Shown: positions 1 to 10,893 of the stretch, piece after piece
Numbering within the stretch: position 1 is the stretch's first letter
Layout of the letters: the number at the start of each line of letters is the position of its first letter
From: Ceratodon purpureus
Lineage: Eukaryota > Streptophyta > Bryopsida > Pseudoditrichales > Ditrichaceae
Direction: 5' to 3'
Length of the DNA: 64,000 nucleotides
Assembly: GCA_014871385.1 (NCBI GenBank)
Contig: CM026428.1
Location: forward strand, 12,154,041-12,218,040
Notes under the pieces: generated by a model
Database searches by the model: none
The model's input: the letters and a program-made list of their open reading frames with translations, nothing else
What the model was told of the DNA's origin: nothing
Position numbers and translations under genes: made by a program

Positions 1-1100
1 TTATTTATTTGGTAGAAATATCTTGGTGGATGAGTTCTAGTTGTTGAATGCTGAAGGAGCGACCAATGTTTTGCAAGTTCACGTTGGGTGCTAATAAGAA
101 CTAGAAGATTAATGGAAAACATTGCAGCTCAGAGTATCTTAGGCATCCTGTAATGTATCCTATTCGTGATGTCTTGGATACTTACAAAGTCGTGGGAAGC
201 CACTCGACAATATTTGAAGATTCTAAAGTTGCAAAGTGCCATCCGTTTTTCTTCATTGTCAAGTCCAAGCTGATCAAGGTTAATCCAATTTGGTTCACTA
301 AAACTCCAATTGGCCGCAATACCCTTGCTGGTATCACCAAAAAACTAACCAATTGCGTACTTTTTCTAGAATCAAAACACATTACTAGTTAATAAAATGG
401 GCCGAAACACTGGTATTACTTGATTAGAGCAAGCTCATGTGCCAATTGACCGGGCAATGGCTCAAACTGGACAATAAGACATTAATTCTTACAAGAAATG
501 TTATTGACAGAAAAGAAAGGGTCCGGGTAGTTACTAGTTATGCTATGAAGAATTGTTTGGTGGAAGATAGTCGTAGGGCTATCTCCTACCAAGAAGCAAT
601 TATAGAAGAATCCAACAAATTCGAGGAGTTTCAAGTGTTTATTATTTTTTTATTCTTGTTTTTACTTTGTATTCTATTTAGTGTATACGTTTTCTAAATC
701 ACTTTCATCGACTGTTTGCAGTGATGTGATGTTGTTGTTGTTGCCTCCATATTGAAGGAAAAAGGACAATTTGGGATTGATACTTTGAACTAGGTCGTTT
801 TTCAACCTGGAAATGCCATTGTACAATGTGCTCAAAATTTAGACAAAGAGAACAACAACCCTAGTACAAATTCATTCATGGAATGGCTTTGCAAGAAGGA
901 GCAAATGAAGCTACAACTTAAAGAAAGTAGCAAAGCAACTAGTCACGTGTCTAAAAACATTTCTAATTGTCAAATTATCAATATGGTAGTCAATGGCGAT
1001 TCCTCCATTCATTCTATCAGGTTTTAGATTCATTGAAGGCTTTAAAGGCATATTAGAGTATGACAACTATAATTCCATATGAGAAACACCAAACTCATAT
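1..1100 (+). other. Decayed sequence with short open stretches, no supported gene
   Basis: Three forward stretches (153-392, 437-697 and 794-1027) are open but lie in different frames, separated by stops. The third has no start codon; it reads 77 codons rich in Lys, Asn, Gln and Ser and ends beside a possible splice donor at 1020/1021. None resembles a family I recognise. The pattern fits an old gene or transposon remnant, or the 3' part of a gene that begins left of the window. I do not assign a function. Confidence 0.25.
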
Positions 1101-2443
1101 TTTGATTTATTGATTAGAGGTTTTGTTTGTGTAGTTTAGTTAGTCAAGTTTTTCATGCAGATCATAAAACTTTTGCTCAATTTGAAATTGACTAAACATT
1201 TTGTAAAATTTTGAAACTTTGAATGATTCAATAATCTTGTGTTTGTGCACACCTTGTTGTATACTTAGTTTCTATTGAGTACGTTTTATAATTTTTTGAC
1301 CTTTTCAAAAAAATATCCTTAATTTACATTGGACTTTGTTGTATTAATGTTCATCTATTTAATAAAAAAATCTTTATTTTTTTTGCAATAAAATCCACTT
1401 CCATTCTAATACTTCTAGTCTAAGATGATGTAAAGTATAAAATTATAAGACACAAATATAAACATTAGAATAGTTAAGGAACAACACTTGAATTTTTAAA
1501 AATATTTAAGCTCGAAGTGAAAAATATACCCGGAAAGATATCTTTATCTATGTAACATCGCAATGCACTGTTACATTTTAAGAAAGGTTGTAACGCCCTA
1601 TTGCACTGTTTATGGGAAGGGCTTAACGAGACATAAAGGCATGTTGACGAGGGAGAAAAACCGAACTCCACATATAAATATTGATCTATTCCTATTCCAT
1701 CTGATGTTGATATTTTCAGTATTTTTAATTCTTGAATAACCAAAAACTGAATAATTATATTTCTAGGATACAAACCTTTTTCTTTCAAAAAAAAAATAAA
1801 CATTTATTCAAGGGAGAACAAGCGTGCAAAACACCTTGAGTGCCTAATACATATAATACATATGATACATTCACGAATGTTTTTGGAATTAAATGATAAA
1901 AGGATGAACGAACGTGCTATCGATGTACAATATTATTAGTGACAACTTACCAAGGGAGAGTAGTTTTGTCTCAATGTCCCTTTGTCCTGTGGGCACCGGG
2001 TCATTGACATTACGAACGGACACTTTATTCACGCCGGCCCATAATAGGGTTGGTGTTTCTATCTATCTATCACAACTTACCAAGATGGGGACCCAAAGGC
2101 ATGTTGAGGATCATTCCATCTGGGAAAGGGAACATTCTTGACAAACAAGGTCCCAGAAAAACAATCCCCTCCACTCCCAAGGACTTGGCCAACAAGGCGC
2201 ATTCTCCCCGACAAACCACAATCGGCTGTGATCGAACCGCCTCCACTTCAGCTGGTCTCTCGCCTCGCATTCTCCCACTCCACTCTCACAGCTTCCGTGC
2301 TGCTGCATCTGTGTCTCTGTGCAATCCATCCTCCGCACACACACAACCCCGGAACAGAACCAACAACCAACAATCAACACTCACACTGCCAGAGTAAAAG
2401 GTTTTTTAGTTTTTAGTTTGTTTGTGGGTGACGGGCATTCTCC
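1101..2443. other. Intergenic region and probable F-box promoter/5' UTR
   Basis: From 1101 to about 1900 the DNA is AT-rich without a convincing ORF. A phrase of the form GCACTG next to TGTAAC recurs in both orientations near 1555-1615. From about 2050 the base composition becomes balanced and C-rich (CT/CA runs at 2160-2390), as expected of the leader of the downstream F-box gene at 2444. The short ORFs on both strands here overlap each other and look like chance readings of the leader. Confidence 0.4.
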
Positions 2444-5400
2444 ATGGCGGACCATCACCAGGGCCTCACGGCTACGTTTCAAGCTGCCTGCGTGCTCGAG
2501 GGAGACGACGACGACGAGGAGGAAGGGGAAGGGGAGGAGGAGAAGGAGAAGGAGGGGGAGCAGATGCAGAGGGGGGTTGGGAGTTTGTTCGACCTCGGGG
2601 ACGACGCGCTGGGGTGCATCTTGTCGTTCCTCTGCCCCGTCGACATTGCGGCTTGCAGCCGCGTCAGCCAGAGATTGCGTCGCCTGTGCCGAGATGAGGA
2701 CAAGGTGAGTGCTTGAGCTCGCCATTTTCGTTGTCGGTATGGAAACCCTAATTTTTTCGTGGGTGGGGTGGGGTGGGGCGGGGTGAGGGGATGGGGGATT
2801 TGGGGTGTGGGTTGGAGTGGGTAGTGGTGGTGTTTGTAAAATGGAATGAAGAATTTGGGGTTTTTTTGAGTGGGTGGCGTGGTTTCAGTGTCTGTTTTGG
2901 ACTGTACCCTAATTCTATGTCCATGGGATGGAGACCTGGAGTGTAAGATTAATAGCATTTCACTGGGAGGTCGACAGTATAGCAAGTGTGAGGAAGAGTT
3001 GGATACTCTTTTATAGCTGGAATGCTGGAGGATGTTATTGGACATAATGTGAAGTGCTCCTTTTTTAATCACTTATGTTAAGGGCTTTACTTGTTGGCTT
3101 AGTCTTGAAATTTTAATTTAGCATTGTGGTTACGTCTCTTTCTTGCGTCTTCAGTGTTTGTGGTGACGAGTGTGAGGTTGTTTTAGGGGTTGTTGATTGT
3201 AAGGTGTAGGCATTCGGATTTTGTGTCCTTCGTGGTTTGTGAGAAGTCGGCTTGTAAATAAGGGGTGTGTGTTGCTGGTTTTTGTTCCAATGACTTGGTG
3301 TACGAGGTTTTTGGAAGCCGTTGGAATTTTGGTCAACTACGCTGCAATATGACCACTTTATGGTTTTGGATGGGAGATGTGTTTAGTTGTGGTCAGAAAG
3401 TATCGAATGTTGAAGAAGGATGTTTTAGGACAAGAGCAGAATTTTAGTGACTTGGGGGAATGTGGCGGTCAGATTGAGTAATGTTTGCACGAGGGATTAA
3501 TTTGAACTGTAAGACTTTGCATGAATTTTGAAGTACAATTTGTGACAAAAAATTGGAAATATGTTTATTGGACAAGGTTTTAGGACTGAGGCAATGTTGA
3601 AATTACTATAATTTAGACTTGATCCCTAAGTAGAACTGCAGCTGTATCATTCTCATGTAGAAAGGATTTGCAGGTGTGGTATCCGATGTGCGAGCGGCAG
3701 TTCGGGAGCTTTACAAATATCCGGGACTGGTGGAGTTGCGGACGTGTATCGTACAAGGTTGTTCACTCTGTCTTGTCCCATTTTGCAAACCTGATTGGAT
3801 TTTGGAGAGGAGTCGGGAACGGATCCCATGGCTCTCTTGTGGTGTTCGAATGGCATTCGTACAAAATTGTGGGATATCGAATTATACCTGCACGACTGGC
3901 CTCGTACAAAGTACACAAAGTTCCTTTCGTAGAAATTGGTTGGATTGGGGTATCGCAAAAGGAAATGCCGGTCTGCCTTCTGGACCCCGACTGGGCCCAG
4001 CTTGTCCCAGGGCTTGTGGACGGTGAGAATACTAGAAATGGAGTGAATGGGTCGACTTTATCGCAGCCTTTGCAGATTCCCATTTCTCCTCAGTCCGCAG
4101 CAAGGAAAGGGGCAAGTAATCCACAAGGTAGGTCCTTCGGTTCTCCTGTGTATCTCTACTATGTATTCCTTGTCTTTGTTTTGGCCAAATGAAGGCTTCT
4201 ACTTATGCGCCTGTTGTAACCGTAACGAACTGATTTAAGGAACTTGTAAGATTACAGATGTTGGGGTGCCGCCAAGTAAGCGCTGTAGACATTCTTCTGC
4301 AGTGCAAACTGCGCCCCTCCTGATGACAAATAAGGCTGGCCCTCTTTGTGACAGGAAGAGATAGCCCCTTTGAGGCACTAGGGCCAGATTGGACTTTGGA
4401 AGATCCTACTCCTACTGGTCTGGTTGTTGTGGACCTCCACTTTGTAGGAAGTGAGCACGTTGTGTTGGAAGAATATCAGCAGGCTATCTTCAGCGGATAT
4501 CCCTTTTCAGGCAGAAAAACGCTTGTAGAGGCAGCAGCTTTAGCGTCCTTTGGGTCGAGTGAAAATCTTTGTCCAGCAGGGGGGAGCCCCGGACGCCACA
4601 GCTCCCCAAGCTCCGGAGGTGGCTCCGAAGCAGGGAAAAGTCCTCCCGGCAGTTTTCCTTATGAGATGTACCACTATTTGGCGAAGAAGGTAACTAGTCC
4701 TGGTGGTGAGCGCGCTGCCCGAAAGCAGAGGAGAAGAGATAGGGAGCGTGCTTTGAATCAAGGCAGGCATCGATATGAATCTGAGCATTTCGTCAAAATT
4801 CCTCACTTTTGTCCAACGAAAGAGCAACCACTTCAGGGTCTTTGGAAGGTATATAACTTCATTATACTCGAAACATAACCTTCAGGATTCATTTCTGAGG
4901 TTCCTTTTACAGTAGATTTATTTTCTAACTGAGTTTTCTGCCTGTCGTCATCATTACGAAACAGACTCCTTTAGGCTCAAAGCGATCAACCCTGGAAATA
5001 GAGTGTAATTCATAAGGATATGATAATTTTCCTAGTCAACCCATTTAGTAAGTAACATCTACCTTATCATGAGGTTCACTCCATGATCTGAAATCCAATG
5101 GCTGGTGTTGCAGGGCATTGGTCGCTCTACAGGGCTGGATTTCGTAGCCCTCTCCTACGACGACCATGGTGGCATCATATGCCGTAAGGTGGGTGATTAT
5201 TCCGGGATGACGCGTAGTGGCTCGGTTTGTTGGACTGCCAGAGCAGGGCATGGAATGTCCGCCCCGTTGCCCGACTCAGAGCGGCAAATTTTTGAGCTCA
5301 GGCAACACATGCTTCCCTCTACTAGTGAACCGAGAGTTCATGGGGTTGGTCTCATGAGCGATGATTTTTTGAACGAGGAGGTTGTGGAAATGCTATGGGC

Positions 5401-5593
5401 CACTGTGGAAGTTGAACCTGGATTGAATTACAACGTAGGCGTTGAGGACGCAACCCAGAGCCGGGTGTGGCATTACGCCAGCGGGAGGTTTGGCTTCGGC
5501 AATGGCCCTGATGGTCGTGTTGTGGACTTTAGACCAATTTGTATCAAAGACAGTTTAGTTGATGTAGTGGAACTGAGATCGAGATTGACTTGA
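2444..5593 (+). CDS. F-box protein, At3g12350-like
   Basis: Probable substrate-recognition subunit of an SCF E3 ubiquitin ligase; the substrate is unknown. Four exons: 2444-2704, 3674-4127, 4355-4848, 5114-5593. All junctions are GT-AG, phases agree, and the protein is 562 aa. The first 40 residues include a run of Asp/Glu. The F-box follows at about residues 45-87 (LGDDALGCILSFL, then SRVSQRLRRLC). Exon 2 starts with VWYPMCERQFG and contains NLIGFWRG. Exon 3 carries SPGGERAARKQRRRDRER and ESEHFVKI, and exon 3/4 join as PLQGLWKGI, followed by CRKVGD, RVWHYASGRFGFG and a C-terminal VDVVEL. These blocks occur in the same order in the Arabidopsis At3g12350 family as I remember it. The ATG at 2444 is the first in frame and precedes the F-box by the expected distance. 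Intron 1 is long (969 bp) and very G-rich near its donor. Confidence 0.9.
2755..2830 (+). other. G-run cluster, potential G-quadruplex in intron 1
   Basis: Starting about 50 bases after the intron-1 donor, the coding strand has at least six runs of four or more G separated by one to four bases (GGTGGGGTGGGGCGGGG and onward to GGGGTG). This satisfies the usual G-quadruplex pattern in both the DNA non-template strand and the pre-mRNA. It lies inside an intron, so it does not affect the protein. Confidence 0.6.
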
Positions 5594-6157
5594 GCCAAAG
5601 ATTTAGCTCGATTTAAGGAGTACCGGAGTAATTTATTGCATAGCATGAGGAGCTGATCTACCAACTAGTGTAGCAATACAATTTATGTGATGAGACCAGC
5701 TTGGCAAATCATCGTTTGCAATGGAGCACAATTAAGTGGTCAAATAAAGGCACCATTAGCCAGTTAACCATGTCGAGCGGTTCACTTTCTGGACTAAAAG
5801 CCCATTTCGAATTGCAGTGACTCTACAGTTGCTTGTATCTCAGGAGGTGAGATACATACCCAAGGCTTTGTGTTCATTTGCTAAAATTTATGCCAGGATA
5901 CATCATTTTCCTTGAGGTTTATTTGAGGTTCTGCAGCCGTATGGAAACAGTGCTGCAGCCTTTAATCCTCTTCGATACATCACAAGCGGGTACTAATCTC
6001 AGATTGAGCTTTGGATGATGTTACTACTCTTGCCCTGAGAACGTTGGCCAACGGTGCAATATCTGTAGGAAGAACTTTGTCATGAGTTACAGCAGACATG
6101 AAGCTACTAATTCGCAATATGCAGCGGACGCAGGTGTTGCAGAAGAAGAATATCATT
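5594..6157. other. Convergent intergenic region
   Basis: Space between the stop of the F-box gene (+) and the stop of the calmodulin-binding-domain gene (-). It should hold both 3' UTRs. No ORF, repeat or RNA gene stands out. Confidence 0.5.
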
Positions 6158-7773
6158 CTACTTAATACTCTCGAAAGCCTGCACAAGGTGGCGGACTCTT
6201 CTACCGTCACCTTCCCCAGGGAGATTATTTATGGCTTTCTCAATTGCTGTGTCTAGCAGCCAATCTCGTGCGTCCTTTCTGTCAACAACCTGTACGTGTG
6301 TGAGGACTCTCGCAGTGGGCGTCCCCTCACGTACTGGATGGTCCTCCAATTCCAATTGTAAAGTCTTTGCAGTGTTGGCAATCTTGTTTAGTCGTTCAAC
6401 CAAACTGGAAGTTTGCTGTAACTCTTCCAAATTGAATGCCTCATCTATTGCCAGTTGGTCTACTTCTTCGGGAAGCCTGGTTGGTACAGAAGTGCTTGAT
6501 CCAAATCCTGCGCTGCTCGCAGTTTCATCGGCTATCTGACCATTCTCGTGTTGAGAAGGTACGTCTACAGATGATGGCATCTTGAATTCAGGCTCTATGT
6601 CCATCCTCGCAAGATGTTCCAGCAGTTTTCTGTCTGGGTCCTCTGTGGTCTCAACTGCCTCATGGTAAGCATCAAATGGCTTCTTGAGGAGACAATTAAG
6701 CTCCTTGAGAAGACACATTCTCCTAAACTGTGAGGCGTAAGTCTCTGCACACTTATGTACGTTTTTTTCAAAATCTGAAACTGAAATTGCTCGTAACTCT
6801 TTCCTAACCATCAAAGTGGTCGCCTCTCGCTTCTCGGTAATTACGTTACCCTCGCTTGGTTGATCGTAATTAGAGTCAAGAGTTCGACCTTCGTAAACGC
6901 GTTGCTCAATGCTTTTCTCTGCTAACCTCGTTGCAGACTGATTCTTAAGAACCAAAGCCTTCTTCTGATCACATACAGAGAGAACATTGAGTTGCTTTTG
7001 GACCAAAATCGATCGCATATACTTGAGATCTTTTGCTGCCACTGTTTTGGTTGGAACAACGATTTGTGTCTGCCAATTAGGCTGAAAATTCTCACCCCGG
7101 CGCTCCTTGAGCACCGAAACTGCCATGCTTGATGGGCTCGCATCCACCTCCAGTGTCTTACGGAGATTTGAAGAGGATATCCTGCCGACTTCATCTGTAT
7201 AAAGAAACACCACTGAAACTGAAACATAACCAACTGAAGACAAAACTAATCAACTACAATTGATCTCATCAACTTCGTCATACGATTGCAAACACTTTAT
7301 ATCTGATTCAGAATGCCAAAACATCTCAAGTTACCTGTTTCATGGGCACGTCTGTTAAGAGCATTCTGTCGACTCTGATTCTTACTCTCTCTCGCCTTTG
7401 AAAGAATCTGTTGCCTAGGCCTGACGTTCACACCCGCGGATTTCGTACTTTGCTTTCGAAGCCACGCTGTTCGACTGTATTTTCCATGCCTAGGACAGTT
7501 AGGATCAATGCTGACCATATCGTACTCTTCCACAACCTCATTATTGGTGCAGAGTGGCCCCTGGTCTGTAGCAGAAGTAAGAGCTTTAAAAATCAAAAGC
7601 TTCCCATTTGGCAGCTTGTGAGTTTTTGGAAGAATAGAAACTGGAAATCCATCCGCTGCTCCTCGGCAAGCTGGGCAGGCCTTCAGTTGTTTAAGAAGTG
7701 CTTGAGCGAATTTTCTCCAGGAGGCGTAACGAGGGAGGCTAACTGTGAAAGGATAAACCTTCGTGTGCTCCAT
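6158..7773 (-). CDS. Plant calmodulin-binding-domain protein
   Basis: Two exons on the minus strand, 7773-7335 and 7194-6158, joined in phase 1 through CAG|GTAACT and TACAG|AT, giving 491 aa. The N-terminal part (about residues 30-110) has a CPACRG pair and a basic stretch after CPRHGKYSRTAWLRK. The middle is charged and probably largely helical or disordered. The last 35 residues read RDWLLDTAIEKAINNL, then GRRVRHLVQAFESI. This matches the layout of the plant calmodulin-binding domain family (PF07839), whose members end in a D-x-AL...L...RKV-x-LV-x-AFE motif. Binding of calcium/calmodulin is inferred from that motif. No other domain is recognisable, so the cellular role is unknown. The start at 7773 is the first ATG in the open frame; an additional upstream exon cannot be excluded. 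The gene is convergent with the F-box gene. Confidence 0.72.
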
Positions 7774-9129
7774 TTAATTCCAATTCCAATTCCAATCCCA
7801 ATTCTTGTATAAAGCTCCTTCGGGATTGTTTATCAGCTGCTCCTGATTTCTCGCAGCAGTAAGATCCAGACATCGGTTTGGCCTTTTCCCAAAATACCAA
7901 CCAAGGACTCCACCAACGTCTCACCCATTACAAATTCTGGAATGCACTGGTAGTTTGCAGACCTCTAATCCATGGTTGTGCCTTTAGAACTAGCACAAAT
8001 GAGCAGAAACAAGCAACGTCATTTATCCACAGATGTTTTACAGTCTATAATAATTACAATTCCAGAATCGATGCTTCTAGCAATGGGGGAAACAAGTGTC
8101 ACGGGGCAGAAAAAACAAACCCTACTTGAGAGCATCGCTTCACGTCCGCAGACAGAGATAGAAGCATATCGCTTGAACACTAGTGACGATAAAAAGGTTA
8201 GAAGGGACACGTGAAGCTTCTGTGATCTGTAAGTGCATGGTACGACTAACCTCGCCAGTAACCTCGCCACTTCCAATTCTCACCAATGCACTAACAAGTG
8301 CTACCCGTAAGCACTAGATGCGCCTCACTGAATCAGTTCCGGGGAAGCAAGAACCGCAAATTGTTCTTCCATGGAAAGAAGAGAACGATCATGTGGATTC
8401 CACGGAGCTTGAAGGAAATTACTCTCACGTGTCATTTCCACAGCAAACAGTTCGCAACATAAAAATCTCAAAGGAGCTACTCCCCATGTACAAAGTACCA
8501 GCACATTCGGGCCTTCGGCCACTTAACAACTCCAAACAACTTGACAAGCACGTTGTACCTCACCAAGTGCTCGTCAGTATTTTGGGTACATAAAAAGAAA
8601 CAGAGTCTTTTAAAATATAGTATTCAAGTTGTACTGCAACGATAAGGTTTGCAAACACCGCAAATTTCTGCGCGACCTGCCCACAAGAGAGGACAATTTA
8701 CTTAGTGAACATCACACGTACCTGTACCGAGCATTCTGTCTGCCAAGGTAGGTAATGTTTCCAGAATATATGTCACCTTCTTGTTCACAGTTCCAAATCC
8801 ACAGGCTAAATAGCAGTTCTGTTGCCCCACACCAGAAAACCGAGCCTCTCTAAAGTACAGTCCACTTCAATGCCGTCTAAGAACCTCTCTATTAAACTTC
8901 AGAAACCCGGGACAAGTATCCACTTGCCAAGTGGTCTTGCATATAAAATATATCAATATTTCGATTTGGACTGGGCGCTCAGTAACACTCTCAAAGCTAT
9001 CCTAACTGCGATGAGATTCATACAGCGGATGGCATAACATCGCTAGAAGTTTTGATACCTCTCTCTACCGAGTCCACGTGAAACTTACTTGAAATCTCAC
9101 AAGCACGCACTCCTGAGAAGTGTTGGACT
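7774..9129. other. Intergenic region with a short AATTCC repeat
   Basis: Divergent spacer between the calmodulin-binding-domain gene (-) and the S-protein homolog (+). At about 7776-7803, directly upstream of the minus-strand ATG, the hexamer AATTCC is repeated four to five times with small changes; it probably lies in the 5' UTR or promoter. Short ORFs at 7878-8593 are in several frames, have no family resemblance and are not supported. Confidence 0.45.
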
Positions 9130-9561
9130 ATGGCAACGATGAGAAAGCTCTTCATGTCGTTGCTGCTACTCTTCTCACTGACTTTAAGGATGCAAGCTTA
9201 CTACGTCCGATCTGGCAGCTGCAGTGTCGATGTCGTGAATGACATGAAAACTCCCATCGATGTTAACTGCTGGTCTGGAGATGATGACCTTGGTTATGTC
9301 ACAGTGCGGCCCCTGTGCGATTATCATTTCGAGTTCGATCCCAATATTTTTGGCACAACACTGTTCCTCTGTAAATTCGAATGGGGTGTCCGACGGCAGC
9401 AAATCAAAGTGTGGAAGGGAGACGCGTACAAGGATCAACTGCAGTGCTCCGACGACGGCCCTTGTGTTTGGAAAGTTACCACCAGAGGCTTCTACTGGTC
9501 TAACCAAACTGAAGGGGATGCTTTCAGCTGGACCTTCTACACAGACTGGAGCACTTCGTAG
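9130..9561 (+). CDS. S-protein homolog (plant self-incompatibility S1 family)
   Basis: Intronless ORF of 143 aa, a usual length for this family of small secreted plant proteins (PF05938). Residues 1-22 form a signal peptide (basic MRK, then a Leu-rich core). The mature part follows the family pattern: a start like VDVVNDM, then CWSGDDDLGYVTV, a central NIFGTTLFLCKFEW, and a C-terminal CVWKVTTRGFYW. Family founders include the poppy stigma S determinant; most other members have no known function, and self-incompatibility should not be inferred here. The mature chain has six cysteines rather than the four typical of S1 proteins, which may allow a third disulfide. There is no gene for a partner receptor nearby. 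The ATG at 9130 starts the signal peptide; an alternative Met lies three codons later. Confidence 0.9.
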   Translation: MATMRKLFMSLLLLFSLTLRMQAYYVRSGSCSVDVVNDMKTPIDVNCWSGDDDLGYVTVRPLCDYHFEFDPNIFGTTLFLCKFEWGVRRQQIKVWKGDAYKDQLQCSDDGPCVWKVTTRGFYWSNQTEGDAFSWTFYTDWSTS

Positions 9562-10893
9562 CACTTTCTTCATCCGCCTCCACAACGTTCTCCTTTATGT
9601 AACGCTTTGTTTTCTCACAGATATTTTAATTTCCTTTTGGAGAACCATGCAATCATGATATTTCCTGCAGTAGGTTCAACAAGTAAGGTAGACACATTCA
9701 ATTATCTTGCTCTCAAAGAATACTGGCTACCCGCATTCCGTGTGAACAGCAGTCTAATTGTATAGCAGTAGCGATTATCCCCATACAGCAAGAAAACGAA
9801 AATCTGCTACGATTATTAGAACAGTAAGTAATCTGTATGAATATGAGCACTGTGTCTCACTTCAGTAACAAAGGCATTGGAACAATAAGCAAAAAGTCGT
9901 AGTGTACCTTGCAGATTTATTCCACATTGCAGGATTCCACTCCTTGAGCTATAGATGACCAAAACGGTATTCCACTGCAAAAACACAACTGGTGGTAATC
10001 ACAAGGATTGCAGGCTGCGTCACCCACTTTTGATTTGTAGAGAGATGCTCTTACAACTAGACCAGTTTAACAGTCGCATAACTTTTCGCACTCAACAAAT
10101 ATTTCGATGTCAAATGGTGTTTGGCTTGACAACAAATTTGGGTATCATCACACCAGAACAGAATCCATGTCAGAAGACTAAAGACTAGTGTGTCATGCCA
10201 TGCAAACCTCAGACTTCAGCAGTAAAATTTATTAGAAAACTCTTCTTCCACAAACAATGCGCGGAAATGCCAATACTAGACCCATAATCCTGCAAATGAT
10301 CAATGCCTTTAAAGTGTGATCATATAATAATTAAGCTCAGCTTTAATCAAATGAAATCATCAGGTTCACCGTACTGCTAACGGATGCCTGGGTAGCACAT
10401 GAAACATGAATCTCGTTCTTCGTGGGACAGGTCCTTGTCACTAAACAACCTCAAGTCAACCAAGGTCTCTGCTCATCTTGGAGCCTTGTAAAAACATAAC
10501 CTGATAATCTTAAGTATCAAGCAATGGAAATTAGCTAAAAATAGATGCTCTTGCTGGACAATCAATTCACAGCAACGAGAACCTGAATATCTGTACTAGA
10601 GAATGCGAAAGCCTCTATAGAATTCACATTCTCACCAAGTCAAGAAAATCGCCCCAAAAGCTGCACTTGATAATAAGAAATGAATCCCTCTCCTTTCCAC
10701 TTCCTTAGTCATGTGCTACTTTCATCCTGCATAAGATATGGAGAGCAATGTGTGGAGACAACAGAGCTCAGAAAGGGTCGTGAATAAGTGAATAAATTAT
10801 CATGCGTATCAATCATGCAGGGTGACTCATGCAGAAGAGGCATCATGCAAAATTCTGGAAGCAGCTTTGGAAGAAGGAAGAAGGAAGAGCACC
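9562..10893. other. Intergenic region
   Basis: Holds the 3' ends of the S-protein homolog (+) and the DNAJC25-like gene (-). Moderately AT-rich, with no ORF of credible composition and no repeat visible by eye. Confidence 0.45.

Noticed and set aside
1550-1640. Possible tRNA or small RNA from paired GCACTG/TGTAAC phrases
   Set aside because: No cloverleaf, A/B box pair or anticodon arm could be found.
2479-3072. 197-codon minus-strand frame over F-box exon 1 and intron 1
   Set aside because: It is antisense to an acidic exon and a G-rich intron, giving Ser/Pro-rich low-complexity protein; the forward gene explains the region.
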